Source: Paraburkholderia sp. BCC1885
GTDB lineage: Bacteria > Pseudomonadota > Gammaproteobacteria > Burkholderiales > Burkholderiaceae
Assembly: GCF_900996235.1 (NCBI RefSeq)
Contig: NZ_CAAJGM010000252.1
Coordinates: forward strand, 124,001 to 188,000
Direction of reading: 5' to 3'
Length of the DNA: 64,000 bases
A program made the position numbers and the translations under genes. The notes below the pieces were generated by a model. It was not told the DNA's origin and ran no database searches. It saw nothing but the letters and a program-made list of their open reading frames with translations. The number at the start of each line of letters is the position of its first letter. The stretch's first letter is position 1. Shown in pieces: positions 17,356 through 26,422 of the stretch.

Positions 17356-19308
17356 TCACGATTTCGGTGTCTGCGGCGTCTGTGATGTCTGCGGCACGAA
17401 CCACCAGCTCGATGGAATCCAGCCGTTGGGGTCATAGTACAGCGGCAGGGTCTGCGCCCAGGCCATGCCGCGCTTGAACGCCACCCGCCACACCGGGCTA
17501 TACCACTGCGGGACCACATAATAGCCATGCATCAGCACCCGGTCGAGCGCGTGGGTCGCGTCGGTCAACTGCTCGAGCGTCTGCGCACCGACGAGCGCGT
17601 GCAGGATGGCGTCGATGGCCGGCGAGCGGATGCCGCCCAGGTTGGCCGAACCGGGAATGTCCGCGGCCTTGCTGCCGAACTGTTCCTGCTCATCGGTGCC
17701 CGGCACCTGCGAGTCGGGTACCTTGATGATGGTCGCGTCGAACTCGAACGCGTCGAGACGCTTCTGGTACACCGCGAAATCGGTGGTGCGATAGTTCAGC
17801 GTGATGCCGAGCTTCGCGAGGTTGCGCTGATACGTCGCCATCACCGGCGGCCATACGGCGGCGCCCGACGAGTCGTCCAGCATCTCGAACTCGAACTTGT
17901 CGCCCTTCGCGTTGCGCAGCGCGCCGTCGCGATAGACCCAGCCGGCTTCGGCGAGCAATGCGCGCGCCTGCAGAAGATTCGCGCGCAGCGAGCCGGGCGG
18001 ATCGGTGTCGGGCTGCTTCGGCAGCGGACCGAACACGGCCGGATCGAGCTGCTTGCGCCAGGGTTCCAGCAAGGCCAGTTCTCCCGCGCTCGGCGTGCCG
18101 GTTGCCTGCCACTGCGTGTTGACGAAGTAACTGTCGATGCGGGTGTACTGGTTATAAAACAGCTGCCGGTCGAGCCACTGGAAGTCGAGCGCGAGGTCGA
18201 GCGCGCGGCGCACGCGCACGTCCTGGAAGATCGGCCGGCGCAGGTTCAGCACGAAACCCTGCATGCCATTGCCGTTGTGCTGCGGAAATTCACGCTTGAT
18301 CAACTCGCCGTTATCGAACGGCTTGCCGACGTCGCGCCGCACCCAGTTGCGCGCCACCATTTCCACCGTGGCGTCGTATTCGCCGGCCTTGAAGGCCTCG
18401 CGGCGCGCGGTGTCGTCGGAATACAGCTTGTAGGTAATGCGATCGAAGTTATTGGTGCCCACCCGCACCGGCAGCGCTGCGCCCCAGTAGTTCGGATCGC
18501 GCCGGTACGTGATCGTGCGGCCGTTGTTATAACTCTCGATCAGATACGGCCCACTGCCGATCGGTTTTTCGAACGTGAGCTGATCGAACGGAATGCGTGT
18601 GCCGTCCGGCTTCACGCCCCACTTGTGCGAGAACACCGGAATGCCGCCCGCCAGCAGCGGCAGTTCGCGGTTGTGCGCGTTGAACTCGAAGCGGATGGTC
18701 TGTGGATCGACCACTACCGCGCGCGTGATCGCCGCGAAATACGACGCGTAGGCGGGCGCAGCTTGCGGGCTTTTGAGCGTGTCGAAGGAGAACTTGACGT
18801 CGGCGGCGGTCACCGGATCGCCGTTGGAAAAATGCGCGTGCGGATTGAGGTGGAAGGTGGTCGACAATCCATCCGGCGCGATGCGGATGTCGTCGGCCAG
18901 CAGACCGTACTCGGTGGCGACTTCGTCGGAACTGCCGGTGGCGAGACTCTCGAACAGAAAGTCCATGCCCGGCGCCGCGTTGCCGCGCAGCGTGAACGGA
19001 TTGAATTTGTCGAAGCTCGTTTGCCGGTTCGGGTTGGCCAGAACCAGCGTGCCGCCCTTCGGCGCGTCCGGATTGACGTAGTCGAAATGTTTGAAACCGG
19101 GCGGATATTTCGGATCGCCGTATTGCGCAATCGCATACGCCGCGTGCGCGGGCCGCGCCGCCAGCAACGATGCGCCGGCCGCGCCGGACAGCATCAGCAT
19201 TGCCGCCAACCAGGCCGGCACCGTCTGCGAAGGGTCCCGCGCGAGCTTTTTCATCGCCGCACGCCAGCCTGCACGAAGCGCGTCTACCCGTCGCAAACCA
19301 GTTGTCAT
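17356..19308 (-). CDS. yejA: Periplasmic peptide-binding protein YejA-like
   Basis: An SBP family 5 solute-binding protein, about 650 residues. A signal peptide ends at PAHAAYA. The mature start YAIAQYGDPKYPPGFKHFDYVNPDAPKGG is the YejA hallmark. I chose the ATG at 19308 (MTTGLRR) with AAGG just upstream; an ATG at 19254 (MKKLARD) would also give a normal signal peptide, and 19359 is less likely. It heads the importer operon and is divergent from fabI, with about 110 bases between the starts. The family binds oligopeptides and, in enterobacteria, microcin C. Confidence 0.92.
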   Translation of the reverse strand: MTTGLRRVDALRAGWRAAMKKLARDPSQTVPAWLAAMLMLSGAAGASLLAARPAHAAYAIAQYGDPKYPPGFKHFDYVNPDAPKGGTLVLANPNRQTSFDKFNPFTLRGNAAPGMDFLFESLATGSSDEVATEYGLLADDIRIAPDGLSTTFHLNPHAHFSNGDPVTAADVKFSFDTLKSPQAAPAYASYFAAITRAVVVDPQTIRFEFNAHNRELPLLAGGIPVFSHKWGVKPDGTRIPFDQLTFEKPIGSGPYLIESYNNGRTITYRRDPNYWGAALPVRVGTNNFDRITYKLYSDDTARREAFKAGEYDATVEMVARNWVRRDVGKPFDNGELIKREFPQHNGNGMQGFVLNLRRPIFQDVRVRRALDLALDFQWLDRQLFYNQYTRIDSYFVNTQWQATGTPSAGELALLEPWRKQLDPAVFGPLPKQPDTDPPGSLRANLLQARALLAEAGWVYRDGALRNAKGDKFEFEMLDDSSGAAVWPPVMATYQRNLAKLGITLNYRTTDFAVYQKRLDAFEFDATIIKVPDSQVPGTDEQEQFGSKAADIPGSANLGGIRSPAIDAILHALVGAQTLEQLTDATHALDRVLMHGYYVVPQWYSPVWRVAFKRGMAWAQTLPLYYDPNGWIPSSWWFVPQTSQTPQTPKS

Positions 19309-19419
19309 GGGGGCCTTGTTGGTCGGTGGTCGATTGCAATGTGAGAGAATTCTACCCAATTATCCCGCGCGATCCCGCACATCCGAGCCCGCGGCGCGTT
19401 GACTTCATTAGGAGAATTC

Positions 19420-20211
19420 ATGGGTTTCCTCGCTGGTAAACGAATCCTGCTGACCGGCCTGCTGTCGAACCGTTCGATTGCATATGGCATTGCGCAGGCC
19501 TGCAAGCGCGAAGGCGCGGAACTGGCGTTTACATATGTCGGCGACCGCTTCAAGGATCGCATCACCGAGTTCGCAACGGAATTCGGCAGCGATCTGGTGT
19601 TCCCCTGCGACGTGGCTGACGACGCGCAAATCGAAGCGCTCTTCACGTCGTTGCAGGAACGCTGGGACAGCCTCGACGGCCTCGTCCACTCCATTGGTTT
19701 TGCGCCGCGCGAAGCGATTGCCGGCGACTTCCTCGACGGCATGACGCGCGAGAATTTCCGCATCGCGCACGACATCTCCGCCTACAGCTTCCCCGCGCTC
19801 GCCAAGGCCGCGCTGCCGATGCTGTCGCAGGACGCTGCGCTCCTCACGCTGAGCTACCTCGGCGCCGAACGCGCGATTCCGAACTACAACACAATGGGTC
19901 TCGCCAAAGCGTCGCTCGAAGCCAGCGTGCGCTATCTGGCCGTTTCGCTCGGCGCGAGAGGTGTACGCGTCAACGGTATCTCAGCCGGTCCGATCAAGAC
20001 GCTGGCGGCTAGCGGCATCAAGGGCTTCGGCAAGATTCTCGATTTCGTCGAAGACAACGCGCCGCTCAAGCGCAATGTGACGATCGAACAGGTCGGCAAT
20101 TCGGCGGCTTTCCTGCTGTCGGATCTGGCGGCTGGCGTGACGGCAGAGATTCTGCATGTCGACAGCGGCTTCAACTCCGTGGTGGGCGGCATGGCCGGCG
20201 TTGCGGAGTAA
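19420..20211 (+). CDS. fabI: Enoyl-[acyl-carrier-protein] reductase (NADH), FabI type
   Basis: The 263-residue enzyme catalyses the last reduction of each fatty acid elongation cycle. The nucleotide motif is LTGLLSNRSIAYGIA at residues 11-25, and the catalytic Tyr146, Tyr156 and Lys163 (YNTMGLAK) are in place. The ATG at 19420 has AGGAG 6 bases upstream; an in-frame ATG at 19399 is less likely. FabI is the triclosan and isoniazid-class target family. The gene stands alone before a strong terminator. Confidence 0.96.
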   Translation: MGFLAGKRILLTGLLSNRSIAYGIAQACKREGAELAFTYVGDRFKDRITEFATEFGSDLVFPCDVADDAQIEALFTSLQERWDSLDGLVHSIGFAPREAIAGDFLDGMTRENFRIAHDISAYSFPALAKAALPMLSQDAALLTLSYLGAERAIPNYNTMGLAKASLEASVRYLAVSLGARGVRVNGISAGPIKTLAASGIKGFGKILDFVEDNAPLKRNVTIEQVGNSAAFLLSDLAAGVTAEILHVDSGFNSVVGGMAGVAE

Positions 20212-20244
20212 CGCGGCACCACGCGGCGGCGCGCGCCCAGCAAT

Positions 20245-20272
20245 AAAAAAACCGCCCGAAGGGCGGTTTTTT
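20245..20272. terminator. Bidirectional rho-independent terminator
   Basis: AAAAAACCGCCC and GGGCGGTTTTTT pair around the loop GAA. It ends fabI on the plus strand and the small secreted protein gene on the minus strand. Confidence 0.95.
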
Positions 20273-20298
20273 ACGTCAGCGCGATGAATCTGCGCGGC

Positions 20299-20637
20299 TC
20301 AATTGCGGTGATCGTGATATCCGCCGTGGTAGCCGCCACCATGGTAGCCACCGCCGTGATAACGGTTCCAGTCGTCACGCGCCCAGTAACGATGGCCGTC
20401 CCAGTAGCGGTCGCCATGCCAGCCGATCACGATGGACGGGCCGCCGTAGTACACGGGAGCCGGTTGATAAACGACGGGCGGCGGGGGCGGCGGCGGTGCA
20501 TAAACCGGAGCCGGCGCGACATACACCGGCGCCGGAATACCGATATTGACACCCACGCTCACGTGGGCCATTGCTATACCTGACGCACCCAGCGCAAGCA
20601 CCCCGACCAGAAGCGGAACAAGACGAGCGGACTTCAT
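20299..20637 (-). CDS. Small secreted Pro/Gly/His/Tyr-rich protein
   Basis: A 112-residue protein with a signal peptide ending at IAMAHVSV (about residue 24). A proline-rich segment (residues 35-60, including seven consecutive prolines) follows, and then WDGHRYWARDDWNRY. The tail repeats YHGGG/YHGG three times and ends HDHRN. The ATG at 20637 has AAAGGTG 6 bases upstream. Similar short proteins with YxWGxW-like or His-rich tails are common in Burkholderiaceae but have no assigned function; the His-rich tail could bind metal. Confidence 0.75.
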   Translation of the reverse strand: MKSARLVPLLVGVLALGASGIAMAHVSVGVNIGIPAPVYVAPAPVYAPPPPPPPVVYQPAPVYYGGPSIVIGWHGDRYWDGHRYWARDDWNRYHGGGYHGGGYHGGYHDHRN

Positions 20638-20936
20638 GGAATTCACCTTTAACAAGTGTGTGTTGTTGGGCTGAAATATAGCGCAAGGTGATGATCCGCG
20701 TATTTCAAACTTGTAAGAACTGATGCATAACGTCGTACTCTGAAGCGCTACGTTACTTCTCGTTACAAGGCACGAAAATTCGGTGAAAAGCCGCTTCGGT
20801 CGTAATAATTGCGTGTGGGTTTTGCGCATCAAATGGCGCGCCGCGAAGATTGCTTCGGCATCCGAAGCATATTCGTCCAGGCCCGTGAGGATGCTTTACC
20901 CGCGGCGAAATTCAAAATCTGACCCGGAAAAAACAA

Positions 20937-20966
20937 AACCCCAAGAGACCGCGATCTCTTGGGGTT
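20937..20966 (-). terminator. Rho-independent terminator, leftward
   Basis: AACCCCAAGAGA (20937-20948) pairs exactly with TCTCTTGGGGTT (20955-20966), and on the minus strand TTGTTTTTT follows. No complete gene reads into it from the right, which suggests that it ended a tRNA gene now displaced. Confidence 0.85.
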
Positions 20967-20979
20967 CCGCCGCCATTGC

Positions 20980-20994
20980 TGGCGGAGACGGAGG
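20980..20994 (-). other. Putative attachment-site remnant (tRNA 3' end, Ser-type)
   Basis: TGGCGGAGACGGAGG, read on the minus strand as CCTCCGTCTCCGCCA, has the form of a tRNA 3' end including CCA, and to my recollection matches the 3' end of class II tRNA-Ser genes with a GGAGACG acceptor stem. It sits between a leftward terminator and a tyrosine integrase gene, as expected for an element end. The tRNA body is absent here, and I did not notice a second copy elsewhere in the window. Confidence 0.5.
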
Positions 20995-21139
20995 CTGCGA
21001 TACCCAGTTCCCGAATATTCCCATTTGCTCTCACTTTTCTTTTTAAAATCATGCACTTATAAAGTCATGCCGTCTATAATATTCCCCATTATTCATAAGC
21101 GAGCCTACCCTTCGTGATGGGTGGCGTGATGGGTGGAAA

Positions 21140-22435
21140 ATGACGACAGCCAAGCCGAAGATCCTTACAACGACCAGCCTGACTGCAATGCGCAAGGGCG
21201 ATCAGCCCCGATTCGACCCGGCAACGCCGGGCCTGCTAATCGTACCGACGGCGAACGGCCGCGGCAGATGGATATTCCGGTACGTTAGCCCGGTGAGGAG
21301 AAAGCGCCGTGACATGGGCCTGGGTAGCTACACCGGCAAGGAGGACGGCGTCTCGATTGCCGAGGCACGAGACAAAGCTCGCGCCGCCCGCAAACTGGTC
21401 GAATCGGGCCGCGATCCCATTGACGAGCGCCAGCGGGACGAACAAATGGCGCTTATCGAGAAACGCCAGGAGTCGGCTATGACCTTCGAGAAAGCGGCCC
21501 GCGAGGTTCATGGCGATCTGAAACCCGCTTGGAGGAACGCCAAACACGCCGATCAATGGATTTCGACACTCGAGACCCATGCGTTCCCGACGCTAGGTAA
21601 CAAACTGCTCGCTGATATCACGCCGAAGGACTGCGCCGACGCATTACGCAAGATCTGGATCAGCAAGGCGGAAACCGCCAGCCGCACAAAACAACGCATG
21701 TACGCCGTCTTTGAATGGGCCTGGGCGCAGGGCTATGTCAAGGGCAATCCGGTCTCCGTGGCCCATCGTCTCCTGCCGAAACGCACTCCGAAGACCAGGC
21801 ACCATCCCGCCATGCCCTGGCAGCTCATTCCGCGCTTTGTGGCCGACGAGCTTGCAGACCGGGGAATGGTCGACGACACGAAGGCTGCCCTCGAATTCGC
21901 CATCCTTACCGCCGCACGCAGTGGCGAGATCCGGGGCGCCTGCTGGTCGGAGTTCTCGCCTGACTGGATGCTCTGGACGATTCCCGCCGAGCGGATGAAG
22001 ATGGACCGGCCGCACCGCGTGCCCCTGTCCGATCGCGCCGCCGCCATCGTGAAGCAACAACATGAGAACCGGCGACACGCCGACCTTGTTTTCCCTTCGC
22101 CCCGCACGAAAATGCTCAGTGACATGACGTTGACGGCTCTTTTGCGCCGGGCCAAGGCGGTCAGCGATGAACCCGGGCGTGTCGCAACGGCGCATGGCTT
22201 CCGTTCCTCTTTCCGCGACTGGGCAAGCGAGCATGGCTACGCACGTGACCTCGCTGAGCGTGCGCTCGCGCATGCGGTTGAGGACGATACCGAGGCCGCC
22301 TACCATCGCACTGACCTCCTCAACCTGCGTAGGCCGATGATGCAGGCATGGGCCGACTTCGTCGGCGGCGTCGACAAGAAAGCAGAGTCACCTGACGATG
22401 CCAGCACCGCCGATCAGATTCCGGCCGAAGCGTGA
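21140..22435 (+). CDS. P4-type tyrosine recombinase (integrase)
   Basis: The 431-residue protein has the N-terminal DUF4102-like arm-binding domain (residues 10-95, with RWIFRYVSP and the MGLGSYTG motif) and a C-terminal tyrosine-recombinase domain. The catalytic residues are visible: Arg260 in AARSGEIRG, His352 and Arg355 in HGFRSSFRDW, His378 in ALAH and the nucleophile Tyr388 in AAYHRTD. It appears intact. P4-type integrases insert islands at tRNA 3' ends, which fits the tRNA-like 15-mer 145 bases upstream. Confidence 0.92.
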   Translation: MTTAKPKILTTTSLTAMRKGDQPRFDPATPGLLIVPTANGRGRWIFRYVSPVRRKRRDMGLGSYTGKEDGVSIAEARDKARAARKLVESGRDPIDERQRDEQMALIEKRQESAMTFEKAAREVHGDLKPAWRNAKHADQWISTLETHAFPTLGNKLLADITPKDCADALRKIWISKAETASRTKQRMYAVFEWAWAQGYVKGNPVSVAHRLLPKRTPKTRHHPAMPWQLIPRFVADELADRGMVDDTKAALEFAILTAARSGEIRGACWSEFSPDWMLWTIPAERMKMDRPHRVPLSDRAAAIVKQQHENRRHADLVFPSPRTKMLSDMTLTALLRRAKAVSDEPGRVATAHGFRSSFRDWASEHGYARDLAERALAHAVEDDTEAAYHRTDLLNLRRPMMQAWADFVGGVDKKAESPDDASTADQIPAEA

Positions 22436-22816
22436 GCGGTAACCCGTCGGCGGTGCCAATGCATGCGGTACCGTGCGGCGCCGGCACAACCGGCGGATGA
22501 TCCCCGGGGGCTGCTGCTCCTTTACGCCTTCAGTCTTGCCCTGCTGTTGAACCCCGCCACCCACATATGCCTTATGCCGGGCGGGACTTGCACCCACTGG
22601 AAAGCGCCACCTTTTCACGCCGCACACCCGTTGCGGTCCTTCGTCGAGGCACCGCATGCGGCAGTGTCCCACTCTTGGGGTTCTGATGAGCGATCCAGTC
22701 TAGATGATCACCTGCGTTTTTACACGGCCTCGGCCGCCTACCGCCCGACGGGGTTGGCCGTAGCCGACCCACAACGGCCCCCCGTCGAGAAATGGCGGCG
22801 GTCCGCTTTCGGCTGC
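22436..22816. other. Degenerate region after the integrase
   Basis: I recognise no gene here. A frame at 22463-22906 is open but matches nothing I know and crosses into the LysR remnant on the other strand, so it is probably decayed sequence. Confidence 0.4.
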
Positions 22817-23262
22817 CTAGGCGACCTCGATCGCCCCACTTCCAAGATCGAGCGCTATGAAGTCAACGAACGCACAGAGCGGTTAGACATCTGTTGTTGC
22901 GAATAGACCGCGAAAATATCAGCGTTCGGAGTGTCATGGTCAGGCAGCACCAGGACCAGTGAACCATCGGCCAGACACTGTGTTAGGTCCCACTCGGCCC
23001 GAGTCAAGATTCCGTGTCCTTCTGGCGCCCGCTTCACCGCGATTTCACCATCGTTCGTTGTCAGCGTGCCGCTGATCCGCACGGCTTCCGTTTTTGGCGG
23101 TCGTGCTGTGGGATGCACACGGCGAGCCGATTGGTCAGGCGGTGTCGTGGCAGTGTCAGCGCTCGCTCGGCGAAGCGCCCTACCGGAAGTCAGACGCCAC
23201 TCACCATGGGTTTCGTCCCCTGACGGATGCCGATGCAGTCGTATCATGTCGAGTCGTGAGCG
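22817..23262 (-). pseudogene. LysR-family regulator, 3' fragment with frameshifts
   Basis: Reading leftward, one frame gives SGTLTTNDGEIAVKRAPEG and HGILTRAEWDLTQ, typical of the C-terminal part of the LysR effector domain. Upstream, YDCIGIRQG in one frame continues as DETHGEWRLTSGR in another. Downstream, the frame shifts again near 22870: the expected FVDFIALDLGSG continues in the next frame to a TAG at 22819-22817. The DNA-binding half is missing. At least two frameshifts and a truncation show a dead gene. Confidence 0.75.
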
Positions 23263-23376
23263 GTCAGCGGCATGCCGCGTGACACTTCGACGCAATTGCA
23301 TAAGCGGTCCGGCTCTGGGGTGCAGTGTCTGACCTTGTCGACGGTTTGGAAATTAGGTTGCCGCTCGAAGCAAGTA

Positions 23377-23598
23377 TTCACGAATTCATCGTGCTTTACT
23401 TGCCCTGATCTGGGGCGCGTGTATGAAGTGACTGAGAAGTCGATGGTGCCCGACGACACGCTGACCATCCGCGAGCGCGCGATCGCCGCGTGGCCGCCGG
23501 CGTGGCACGGCCAGAATCTGCGCGACATTCTGGTCACGCTCGGCTATGACGTCGATACGCCGCGCCGCGTTCGCCCGCATTCTCGGCGGACCGCCTGA
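23377..23598 (+). pseudogene. uvrA-like excinuclease subunit A fragment
   Basis: The frame encodes LGRVYEVTEKSMVPDD and TIRERAIAAWPPAWHGQ followed by NLRDILVTLGYDVDTP, which I recognise as an internal part of a UvrA-family ABC excinuclease (the paralogue common in Burkholderia). Similarity starts abruptly near 23377, a Cys-pair spacing appears shortened (TCPDLG), and similarity stops near 23565. About 60 of roughly 850 residues remain, so this is a relic. Confidence 0.65.
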
Positions 23599-23731
23599 AG
23601 GGCGAGTCTGGCTACTGGTGAATGCGGGTCAGCATTAAGCCGGCCCGCTTGGGCTTACATAGGGCGCACATGGCGCCCATATCAGACTCAAGCAAGCCTC
23701 AAGCGGCACCCAACCAGCACACATGCAGCAC

Positions 23732-24592
23732 TCATGCAGGCGCGACATGGAACTTGCCGGCGTGATAATCGACTACCGCCTGATTCAGTTCCGCCTGCGT
23801 ATTCATAACAAACGGGCCTCGAGCCGCAATCGGCTCATGAATGGGCGCTGCATGTCCGAACAGCAGAACGGCGGGCTGCGCTGCGTCGATTGTCAACACG
23901 TCGCCCTCTTCGGCGAACTCCGCGAGATGAAACTGTTCGATGCGCCGCCCGCCGACGACAACGCTCCCACGCACAACGTAGAGAAAGAGCACACGACCCG
24001 CCAGAGCGTCGAAGGTCGCGCGGCTGCCTTCCGACATTCGCACGACGCTCATGAACGCGCCGGTCAGCGAATCGATCGGGCCGCGCACGCCGTTCCGCTC
24101 ACCCGCGATCAACTGGACGCGCGTGGTCCCGTCCGCCGACGTCACGACCGGAATGTCCGGCTCCTGAAGCCCTACATAGCGCGGCGCCGTCATCTTCAGG
24201 TGCGAAGGCAGGTTCAACCACAACTGCAGAATCTCCAGATCGCCGCCCTGCTCCATGAACGATCGCGGCGACAATTCTGCATGGATCAGGCCGCTGCCCG
24301 CGGTCATCCATTGAATGCCGCCCGCGTCGATCACGCTCTCGTGACCACCGGTGTCGGAGTGCGCGAGATTGCCGTCGAGCACGAAGGTTACGGTCTCGAA
24401 ACCCCGGTGCGGATGCGGGCCGAACGGCAGGCCGTGGTTGTGCGGCGGGTAGATCTGCGGGCCGTGATGGTTCAGGAACAGAAACGGATTGAGGTGCGGT
24501 ACGTCGGGGCCCGGCAAAGGGCGCCGGGTGGTCAGATCGGCAATGTCATCGCGGTACGCGCGGTGGATGGCTTTCAGGGTGCGAGCGGTCAT
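23732..24592 (-). CDS. Pirin family protein
   Basis: A 286-residue bicupin. The N-terminal domain contains HPHRGFETVTFVLDG near residue 55 and the metal-binding His residues of pirins (HNHGLPFGPHPHRG region and H in GLIHAELS). The C-terminal cupin contains VVRGSVVVGG. The ATG at 24592 (MTARTLKAIHRAY) is the natural start although no strong ribosome site precedes it; the longer open frame upstream has no pirin similarity. Bacterial pirins include quercetinase-like dioxygenases and regulators of pyruvate dehydrogenase; the role here is unknown. Confidence 0.85.
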   Translation of the reverse strand: MTARTLKAIHRAYRDDIADLTTRRPLPGPDVPHLNPFLFLNHHGPQIYPPHNHGLPFGPHPHRGFETVTFVLDGNLAHSDTGGHESVIDAGGIQWMTAGSGLIHAELSPRSFMEQGGDLEILQLWLNLPSHLKMTAPRYVGLQEPDIPVVTSADGTTRVQLIAGERNGVRGPIDSLTGAFMSVVRMSEGSRATFDALAGRVLFLYVVRGSVVVGGRRIEQFHLAEFAEEGDVLTIDAAQPAVLLFGHAAPIHEPIAARGPFVMNTQAELNQAVVDYHAGKFHVAPA

Positions 24593-25278
24593 TGCGTGTT
24601 TGAGGCGTTCTGTTGCGGGAAGGTGGCGTCGGGAGATGCCCGACGATTCCGGCATTGTGACGCACCGCCCGTGAACCTGCAGGCAGAACGGCTGCTTGCC
24701 AACGAATGCCCCGCTTTCGTGAAATGGCGCCGCTTCTGGTGCACGCAAGGTTCGCGCGTGCGGAGGGTAGGCTGAAAAACGACCGCATCGGCCGGAAGAA
24801 AGACGCTCGCGACTTTGCCAGTGCCCAGGCGCGCCGCCGCTCCAGCACAGCCCCGCGCCTCTCAATGCGCTTGAAGCGCCGACATGGTGACCCGATTGCC
24901 CGCGACCCCGCCCATGGCGCCGTTCTTGCGTGAATTCCGGCATCTGTTATTGCCGGACGTCGATCATGTACCTGCTCCCGCACATCACGCCTGAACTCAT
25001 CGTGCTCAAGCACTCGATGGAATGCGGCGCCCCGCTCGATCACCAGGCCGACACTGAATCCGGGCGCCCCACCGCCCGCCTGCGCGGCGGCTTCTGGACG
25101 CGCATAATCTCCGCGTTCCGGTGAATGCCGCGAACCGCACGTAATACGGTTCGACAGTCAGCCAATTTCGTTCGGCGCCGGATCAACCGCGCACGGGCCA
25201 TGCAGGCCTGCCCGCCTCACACCGTTCAGTGCCGCACCGGCACAGCCCAGACCGCCTTCTGCGCCGACCTGGCGTCAA
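24593..25278. other. Intergenic region, no gene recognised
   Basis: These 686 bases contain only short frames on both strands with Arg/Ala/Pro-rich composition. The minus frame 24546-25043 overlaps pirin and looks like noncoding GC-rich sequence. I see no repeat or RNA gene. Confidence 0.4.
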
Positions 25279-26391
25279 TCAGCCACGTGCAAAGTCGTTT
25301 GCCGCGATCTTGATCACGATGTCGTTCGGGCGCACCAGCCGGTTCGACACGCAGGCATAAAGCCGCCCCGGACGCAAAGCACGAATCTGCGTGCGCGCCT
25401 GCGCGGGATCGTCGGCGGCAGGGTCGATGACCTCGGCGATCACATCGCCCGCTTTCACGTCGGTGCCGAGCGGAAACGGATAGACGATCACGCCGCCCAC
25501 CGGCGTGCGCATCATCGAGATCGCCTCGTGCGGGGTTTTCTCGCCAGCCCACTTTGCATTCGGGTCGAACTCGCCGTCCACTACGCCGATTCGCGCCAGA
25601 TGCCGGAAGATCGCCTCTGCATCCGCGCGCGCGAGTTCATCCGACACATCCGCCGTACCGCGCATTTCGATCGTCACGCTGACGTTGCCCTGCGGAATAG
25701 GAAAGCGCTCGCCGAACTGCTGCGCCACGTCGTGCCATGGCTTGCTGCAAGTACCGTCGAACAGCACCGGTGTATCCGTGACATGGACCAGACCCGGATC
25801 GATCTCGGCGACGAACGGATCGAGCATCGCTTCGCACCAGGGCGCCACGACCATCCCGGCGATCGCAACGAGTTCCGTGTGCGAGTCGATCACGAAATCC
25901 GCGTCGATGGCGAGCTTGAGCAACGCGGTCTGAAGCGATTGCACTTCGTTGGCCGGTTTGAGTGCGTCGAGCGTGTCCTTCAACGCCGCGCGAATGACGG
26001 CCTTGTTCGTATCGGCATCGGCGCCGAGTTTGCCTTCGACACACGCCGCCACGCCGCTGCTCAGACTCGGCCAGCCACGGTTGTAATTGCCGCCACCATC
26101 GAGTGCTTCCCGACCGATCTGATTACCCAGAACGTTATCCGACAAACCGATCGGATTCGCGAACGGCACGATCACCAGTTCACCCTTGAACTTGCCTGCC
26201 CGGTCGGCAGCCAGCGCGAGGTCGAGCAGATGATGACCGATCAGCAGTCCCGGCGTCTCGTTTGCATGCAGTGCGGCCTGAAAGTACGCTTTCGGACGCG
26301 CGCCGGCCTGACCGATGCGATGCACCTTCAGCGAGCGCTGGGTGCCGGGGCTGGATGAAAGAATGGGTACAGATTCGATCGTGTGTGCCAC
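25279..26391 (-). CDS. Succinylglutamate desuccinylase/aspartoacylase-type deacylase
   Basis: A 370-residue zinc amidohydrolase of the M14-like AstE/AspA group. The first metal motif HANE is in ALHANETPG near residue 43, the arginine-type site is NYNRGW near residue 103, and the third metal ligand is in DSHTE near residue 170. The C-terminal beta domain resembles a biotinyl/lipoyl-like fold (GVIVYPFPLGTDVKAGDVIAEV). It follows the MFS gene after 31 bases, so the two are co-transcribed. It probably hydrolyses an N-acyl amino acid or amide substrate of the catabolic locus. Confidence 0.83.
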   Translation of the reverse strand: MAHTIESVPILSSSPGTQRSLKVHRIGQAGARPKAYFQAALHANETPGLLIGHHLLDLALAADRAGKFKGELVIVPFANPIGLSDNVLGNQIGREALDGGGNYNRGWPSLSSGVAACVEGKLGADADTNKAVIRAALKDTLDALKPANEVQSLQTALLKLAIDADFVIDSHTELVAIAGMVVAPWCEAMLDPFVAEIDPGLVHVTDTPVLFDGTCSKPWHDVAQQFGERFPIPQGNVSVTIEMRGTADVSDELARADAEAIFRHLARIGVVDGEFDPNAKWAGEKTPHEAISMMRTPVGGVIVYPFPLGTDVKAGDVIAEVIDPAADDPAQARTQIRALRPGRLYACVSNRLVRPNDIVIKIAANDFARG

Positions 26392-26422
26392 AGAAACTCC
26401 TATTACGGAAAACTGGCGAGCC

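Larger units (their letters stand above)
20638..21139. other. Intergenic integration region
   Basis: This 500-base stretch holds no credible gene. It contains the terminator at 20937-20966, the tRNA-like 15-mer at 20980-20994, and a direct repeat of GTGATGGGTGG just before the integrase start. Confidence 0.6.

Noticed and set aside
13505..19308. Generic Opp/Dpp dipeptide importer
   Set aside because: The single double-ABC ATPase, the YejE-type long permease and the YejA-type binding protein start fit YejABEF better than Opp/Dpp, which have two ATPase genes.
20960..21050. Complete tRNA gene at the integration site
   Set aside because: Only the 3' terminal 15 bases fit; no T-arm, anticodon arm or 5' acceptor strand follows.
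24546..25043. 165-residue ORF upstream of pirin on the minus strand
   Set aside because: It overlaps the pirin start in another frame and has no recognisable domain or ribosome site.
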